This document shows positions 59,518 to 64,000 of a stretch of DNA of 64,000 bases, one piece after another. Position numbers and translations under genes: made by a program. The notes below the pieces were generated by a model. That model searched no databases, was not told where the DNA came from, and worked only from the letters and a program-made list of their open reading frames with translations. The stretch is from NCBI GenBank assembly GCA_033060915.1, contig CM065387.1:28450001-28514000 (forward strand), written 5' to 3'. Positions within the stretch are counted from its first letter, which is position 1. Every line of letters starts with the position of its first letter. The stretch comes from Euryodendron excelsum. Lineage: Eukaryota; Streptophyta; Magnoliopsida; Ericales; Pentaphylacaceae.

Positions 59518-61248
59518 GGACTAGGAAACTCAATCTCATAAGGGAATCTATATGCACATGCAAAAGCAAGATAAGCAACCAAGTAATATAGGAAAGTAAA
59601 TCATCTAATAAAAATGGAAAACCCATATCTCATGGATTTCTATTTCCTATTCTATTTTGGAAACAATTAAATCTTCCTAATTCTCTCTTGTCTTGATTTG
59701 GAAGATCTTTGACCACCAAAATAGGAAAGCAGTGCGAAACCCTAACATCTCTTCCTCTGTGGTGCTGCCATCTTGCCTCCTCCTCACCATGGCCAAAATT
59801 TTCTATTTCTGGAATGATTATGACTTCAAGTGCTCTTCTTCTTTCCATAATCATGTAGCTCACGAAAGTTACATGAAATCAAATTTTGTTTTGCCTCAAA
59901 TGGACTCCCAAGTACAAAGTTATAGCCATTCAAAATTTGCGAAAACAAGCTGTCCCCAAACCATGATTTTTGTTCTCTTCTCTACTATATCAAGAATAGA
60001 AGAACAAAAATATTAGAAAAAACACTATTACAAAGCTTCTAACTAAACACTTTGGCTGTAGGGAAAACATTAAAATAGGCCCATTCACGAGAATTTTCAG
60101 AGTTTTAATGCCCTTTACATTGACCCCAATAAGATATGAATTAAAACTAATGTTACAACACGCGAACAAAACTTAATTCCATGAGATATAGGAATAACAA
60201 CCACACATACATGCTATCTAAAAAATTCAACACCTTACCCATTCATATACATTCAAAAAACATGAATTTAAATATGCAAGGAACAATACTAATCAACACA
60301 GAACTATACTAGACATGTTATAACATGATTATAATGATGTATACTTAACTTTAAACATGTTGAAGCTGAAAATTCAACAAGCTAAAATTGTGGGAAAAAT
60401 CACAGTCAATCTATGGTGGTCAAGAACCCTAGGAGATGATCTCCCATTAGGGCAAGAACAGTTAGCTTGACCCATTTACATCTTCTCCAAGACTATGTAG
60501 TTTAACAACAATTGATCACTACAAATTATTTATTTCCTAAAAGTAATTTTTAAAAATAAATATTAACTTTGTACTATAAATAGTATATGAATAAAAACTC
60601 GGCATACCAGCAATGATCAAATGAAAGAGTGAGTCAAGGGAATACCTATCTCATGAGAATGTAGTAACCTTATTCAGATTACAAGTTCCCAAGCCCCAAC
60701 AATGTACTCCCAAGATATCGAGGTATTGACCATATAGAAGTCTCACTCATTGATAAGCCAAAGTGCACACTACCAAAAACCTAAGCCCTTAAACCTCTTA
60801 GGGTTAAGACTGACTTTGCAATTAGTAGGGTTGTAAGAAATGACACTACCACAACAGTTATAGCAATGTGTACTTACCCTAATCCAATTTAGTGCACTCC
60901 TAACACACCAACACATTAACCCGGAGTCCCACTCCAATGGCCGAGAACAGCCATCCTACCAGTTTAGGGGTTGCATGTGTTATAGCCAATCAAGTGATTT
61001 GTCCCAAATCACTCTAACTATGAACTCAACTTGGAAATACAAGTAACCTGCATGATCACAATTCTCAGTATATGAAACCCATCATACACGTGATCCACCA
61101 AAAATGTAAATCCATGATATCATACATCTCATGTATATTTAATGATTGTATAAAATAGTATGAACAAATGTAAATGAGAGAAAATCATATAAACCAATAA
61201 TTAAATGTCATAACCATGGCCGCTAAGGGCTCATACAAAAATCCAACA
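59518..61248 (-). mobile_element. Possible older LTR of another family (Copia-like?)
   Basis: No coding potential that can be supported; short ORFs here are unlike any family known to me. Read on minus it starts TGTTGGATTTTTGTATGAGC at 61248, which resembles the start of plant Copia-type LTRs. It has a non-coding, LTR-like texture to the E0 edge, where it may be interrupted by E0. No polypurine tract lies to the right, so it would be a 5' or solo LTR. Confidence 0.35.
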
Positions 61249-62950
61249 CTAACATATTATATATGCTATTTAAATTTCTAAAACAATTTGAGTATAACAT
61301 ATTTTTATATATAGTAGTTTATGGGACTTGATGTGAAAATAATTACGAGCCAGTAGCTTTGTGAGATGTATGGAGCAAAATGATAGAGGGCCCATTTTGG
61401 CTTGGCTTTTTTGGCTTATAAAAGCAAAAAAGCTTTAAAAAATCTAGCTTTTTTTTTTCTTATAAGTTAAAAAAGTAAAATTAAAAAAGCTTGAAAAAAA
61501 TGTACCAAACCAGCCCAGATAACTACTACTACCTTCTTATATTTATGTTATTTTATTTTAAACATAAAATAATTAAATACATACTTAGATACATAAAAAT
61601 TTGACAGTTATTCTAACAACTAAATCTTGAGGTTTAATCTAAAATAAAATGGAAAGTTTACTTAAAATTACTTATTTTGGGACATTGACAAAATAAATGA
61701 TAAGAAAATATGACTTATTAATTTCTCATCAAATTTATTTAGAACTGTGTAGGCTAAATATCACAAATTCAAAGTTTATCATCTCTAAAATTGTTAATGG
61801 AGACCAACCCTATTTTATTATTTCACGAAATCAGGAACGCAAAAGGAACATTTAAAGGGGGTAAATCACAATTAATGATGCTTGCACATTAATGAAAAAG
61901 AGATAGATATTAGTGTGGATGGAATTAAAAAGAGATAAGAGAGACATATACTAATATGGATGGAATAAAATCAATAAGAGAGATTTGGGTACGAGATTTT
62001 AATTTAAATTCCAATTCAGAAGAAGGTGATGGGTGGCCACTTATGCTGTAAAAGAACTTTACTTTAGATTTATGTATGACGTTTGTGGATAAAAAATAGA
62101 AAGATATGGTAGTAGATGTTTGCTTTTGGTATTGTTGTGATTGTAGATTTTACAAGTTGGTTTGTTTTATTCGTTAATTAATAAGTTCTAGAGAGGCCTC
62201 ATTAAACTCAGTAGACTCTGACAAAATTAATTTGAAAAATTATGCATTTTAAATGTCAAATTTGCCCTTATCATATTAGTTGCAGAGGAAAGTGCATTTC
62301 TTGTATGCAAAAATTAATTAAAAAAAATTAACATAAAACACCCATTAGAAATACTAATTGAAGACTATATTAGCCCCATAATCTTGTTTTGGTGTTCAAA
62401 TCTTTTGAGAAAAAGTATATAATTATCGCTCAAAAATTTTGGGAGTCATGGTATATAACTTTTAACTTTATGCTTAAAAATTTTAATGTTTTTTTTTTAT
62501 TTCTCTTTAAGATTCAAATAATGCATGGGGTACAGCTTACAATTGAGGCAATTTCTTGTATTTTATAACTACAAGGTTTTGAATTTACCCCCTTTTTTTT
62601 TAATAACTTTTTAGGGAAGTACTTTGAGTTAATTCAATAAACGCTAATGTACAAAAAAAAAAAAAAAAAAGCATTTAACAGAAGAACATCCTTTTTGAAG
62701 ATTACCACTACTTTTCTCATTAAACATCCTTAAGGATTGCCTTCAAAGCCATCTTCTCAAGATCTTAATAGTCATTAAATACCCATTGACAAAGGGCCAA
62801 AAAGAGATGAGGTTGAGCATGCATTCCACCCTATAGTAGGATTGTGGGTGCTACTAGGAGGCCTTCGCTGTTGTAGTTCATTGGCTCGCTGGTGTGCAAT
62901 GCATAAAATTAAAGACATGCTAAAATTTGCCATATTAAATTTGCTTTCCC
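61249..62950. other. AT-rich intergenic DNA
   Basis: Many A/T runs and no ORF with recognisable content. Includes the MITE-like unit at 61388 and an 18-base A run near 62653. It is the presumed upstream flank of the gene at 63011. Confidence 0.6.
61388..61516. mobile_element. MITE-like inverted-repeat unit
   Basis: 129 bp with ends GGGCCCATTTTGG and CCAAACCAGCCC (9 of 12 complementary) and an A/T-rich self-complementary interior (AGCTTTAAAAAATCTAGCTTTT). A clear target duplication was not found. Confidence 0.4.
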
Positions 62951-62955
62951 ACCCA

Positions 62956-62963
62956 CTATAAAA
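62956..62963 (+). promoter_or_regulatory. Probable TATA box of the proline-rich protein gene
   Basis: CTATAAAA in CCCACTATAAAAATG, 48 bp before the ATG at 63011. It predicts a start near 62990 and a very short 5' leader. Confidence 0.55.
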
Positions 62964-63010
62964 ATGTACCATATTGTTGAGTGTTGCTTCACCATCAAAG
63001 CATATGAGAT

Positions 63011-63901
63011 ATGCCTACTGCATACTTGCTAGTGTTGCTTCTTTGGGGAGTGGTTCTCACTACTCCCTCTATTGCTGATAATAATCATAAGGCACTCCTA
63101 AATAAGGAAAAGCCAGTGGTTCTTGTCAATGACCTTCCTCTTCAACCAGATTGGCAACTACAACACAAGCTTCCAATTCAAGGTGATAAGTATTATGGAG
63201 ATGATAACCCAAAACCCTTGATTCAGGAAATGGAACAATTGCCACAAACCTTAAGGCCACCATGTGGACGACTAGTGGAACCACCACCTCCACGACGATC
63301 AGGACGGCTATCACGGTCGTTGAGAGGACAACCAAGGCAGCCACCAACAGAAGGACCCGTGGAACCATTAGAAGAACAATCACCTACACTGCCTGAAGAA
63401 CAATCACCTACACTGCCTGAAGCACAACCACCACCTCCTCGACGACGACGTCGACCACGGCCGCCACGAGGACAACCAACACCACCACCGCGATGGCCGG
63501 TAGAACCACCAGAAGAACAACCACCACCTCCAAGACGACGGCCACCAGGAGGACGACCAATGAAACCACCAAAAGAACAACCACCACCTTTGCCAGAAGA
63601 GCAACCACCACCTCCACGACGGCGGCCACCACGAGGGCGACCAATGCAGCCACCACGGGGACAACCAGTGGAACCACCAAAAGAACAACCACCACCACTG
63701 CCAGAAGAGCAACCACCACCTCCACGACGACGGCCACCACAACGAAGGCCAACAAGACCACCACGGGGACCACCAAGGCGGCCACCACGAGGAGGACCTG
63801 TAGAACCACCAAAAGAGGAACCATCACCTCCACGACGTCCACCACGACGATGGCCAACGAGACCACCGCGAGGGCGACCAACGCGGCCACGACGAGGATG
63901 A
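63011..63901 (+). CDS. Secreted proline/arginine-rich repeat protein
   Basis: 296 residues to a TGA. Residues 1-22 form a signal peptide (hydrophobic LLVLLLWGVVL, likely cut after SIA), so the product should enter the secretory path, probably to the cell wall. Residues 23-85 are non-repetitive (NKEKPVVLVNDLPLQPDW). From about 86 on it is almost only P, R, E, Q and G, in imperfect units such as VEPPKEQPPPLPEEQPPPPR; DNA starts of units at 63500, 63560, 63668, 63800 and 63905. After the TGA at 63899 the same frame stays open for 33 codons to the window end, with another repeat unit, so the stop may be a premature one. It resembles plant proline-rich wall proteins in layout, but the arginine content is unusual. 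No known member recognised. Confidence 0.6.
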   Translation: MPTAYLLVLLLWGVVLTTPSIADNNHKALLNKEKPVVLVNDLPLQPDWQLQHKLPIQGDKYYGDDNPKPLIQEMEQLPQTLRPPCGRLVEPPPPRRSGRLSRSLRGQPRQPPTEGPVEPLEEQSPTLPEEQSPTLPEAQPPPPRRRRRPRPPRGQPTPPPRWPVEPPEEQPPPPRRRPPGGRPMKPPKEQPPPLPEEQPPPPRRRPPRGRPMQPPRGQPVEPPKEQPPPLPEEQPPPPRRRPPQRRPTRPPRGPPRRPPRGGPVEPPKEEPSPPRRPPRRWPTRPPRGRPTRPRRG

Positions 63902-64000
63902 CTGGTAGAACCACCGAAAGAACAACCACCACCATTGCCAGAAGAGCAACCACCACCTCCACGACGACGGCCATCAAGACCACCACGAGGACGACCAACG

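Noticed and set aside
59693..60016. 107-residue plus ORF and an overlapping minus ORF
   Set aside because: No recognisable domain, no codon signal, and the region reads as LTR-like non-coding DNA.
61388..61516. hAT-type target duplication for the MITE-like unit
   Set aside because: Eight-base flanks do not match; only the inverted ends support it, so it is listed with low confidence.
63126..63998. Long hydrophobic antisense ORFs rich in V and L or W and S
   Set aside because: Mirror of the CCA/CGA-rich repeat gene on plus, which has a signal peptide and TATA box; the antisense frames have neither.

Overview
The window is repeat-rich plant nuclear DNA, most likely from an angiosperm. It is almost entirely nested long-terminal-repeat (LTR) retrotransposons, with one candidate host gene at the far right. 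The elements are Ty3/gypsy of the Tat/Ogre type. They have LTRs of about 4.7-5.1 kb, a primer-binding site of the tRNA-Arg type, a gag with a C-x2-H...GH...C knuckle, a DNGS protease followed by a G-patch-like segment, a reverse transcriptase (RT) with YMDD, two RNase H segments and an integrase. An extra gene lies antisense to pol, next to the 3' LTR. No tRNA, rRNA or CRISPR array was seen.

Five-base target duplications let the layers be read (E0 = oldest). E0 is a minus-strand LTR (35873-36627 and 59189-59517). E1 (minus) sits in E0: its 5' LTR is 30850-35872, its leader is split between 30105-30849 and 1465-2211, and its gag relic is 122-1464. E2 (plus, 2212-30104, duplication ATGAG) is inserted in the E1 leader. 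E3 (minus, 2480-15862) is inserted in the E2 5' LTR. One deletion, with its junction near 15862, removed the 5' half of E3 together with the rest of the E2 5' LTR, leader and gag. The two pol genes now face each other head to head. E4 (plus, 36628-59183, duplication TCAAT) is a second insertion in E0. It has gag but no pol, and keeps the antisense gene. E5 is a solo LTR (51501-56634, duplication TCCGG) inside the E4 3' LTR.

The antisense genes are the most distinctive part. In E2, E3 and E4 a gene on the strand opposite to gag-pol has a predicted non-coding first exon, an intron (890 bp in both E2 and E4) and a plant-mobile-domain type protein. The region where its promoter should lie carries the same palindromes that sit just upstream of the TATA box in the element's LTR. 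In E3 both sets have changed to a different sequence, yet each remains palindromic. The LTR U3 regions are arrays of small self-complementary units whose arms change in a compensating way.

Right of E0, 59518-61248 looks like an old LTR of another family and 61249-62950 is AT-rich intergenic DNA. A TATA box precedes a secreted proline/arginine-rich repeat protein gene starting at 63011. Its frame has one TGA but stays open to the window edge.
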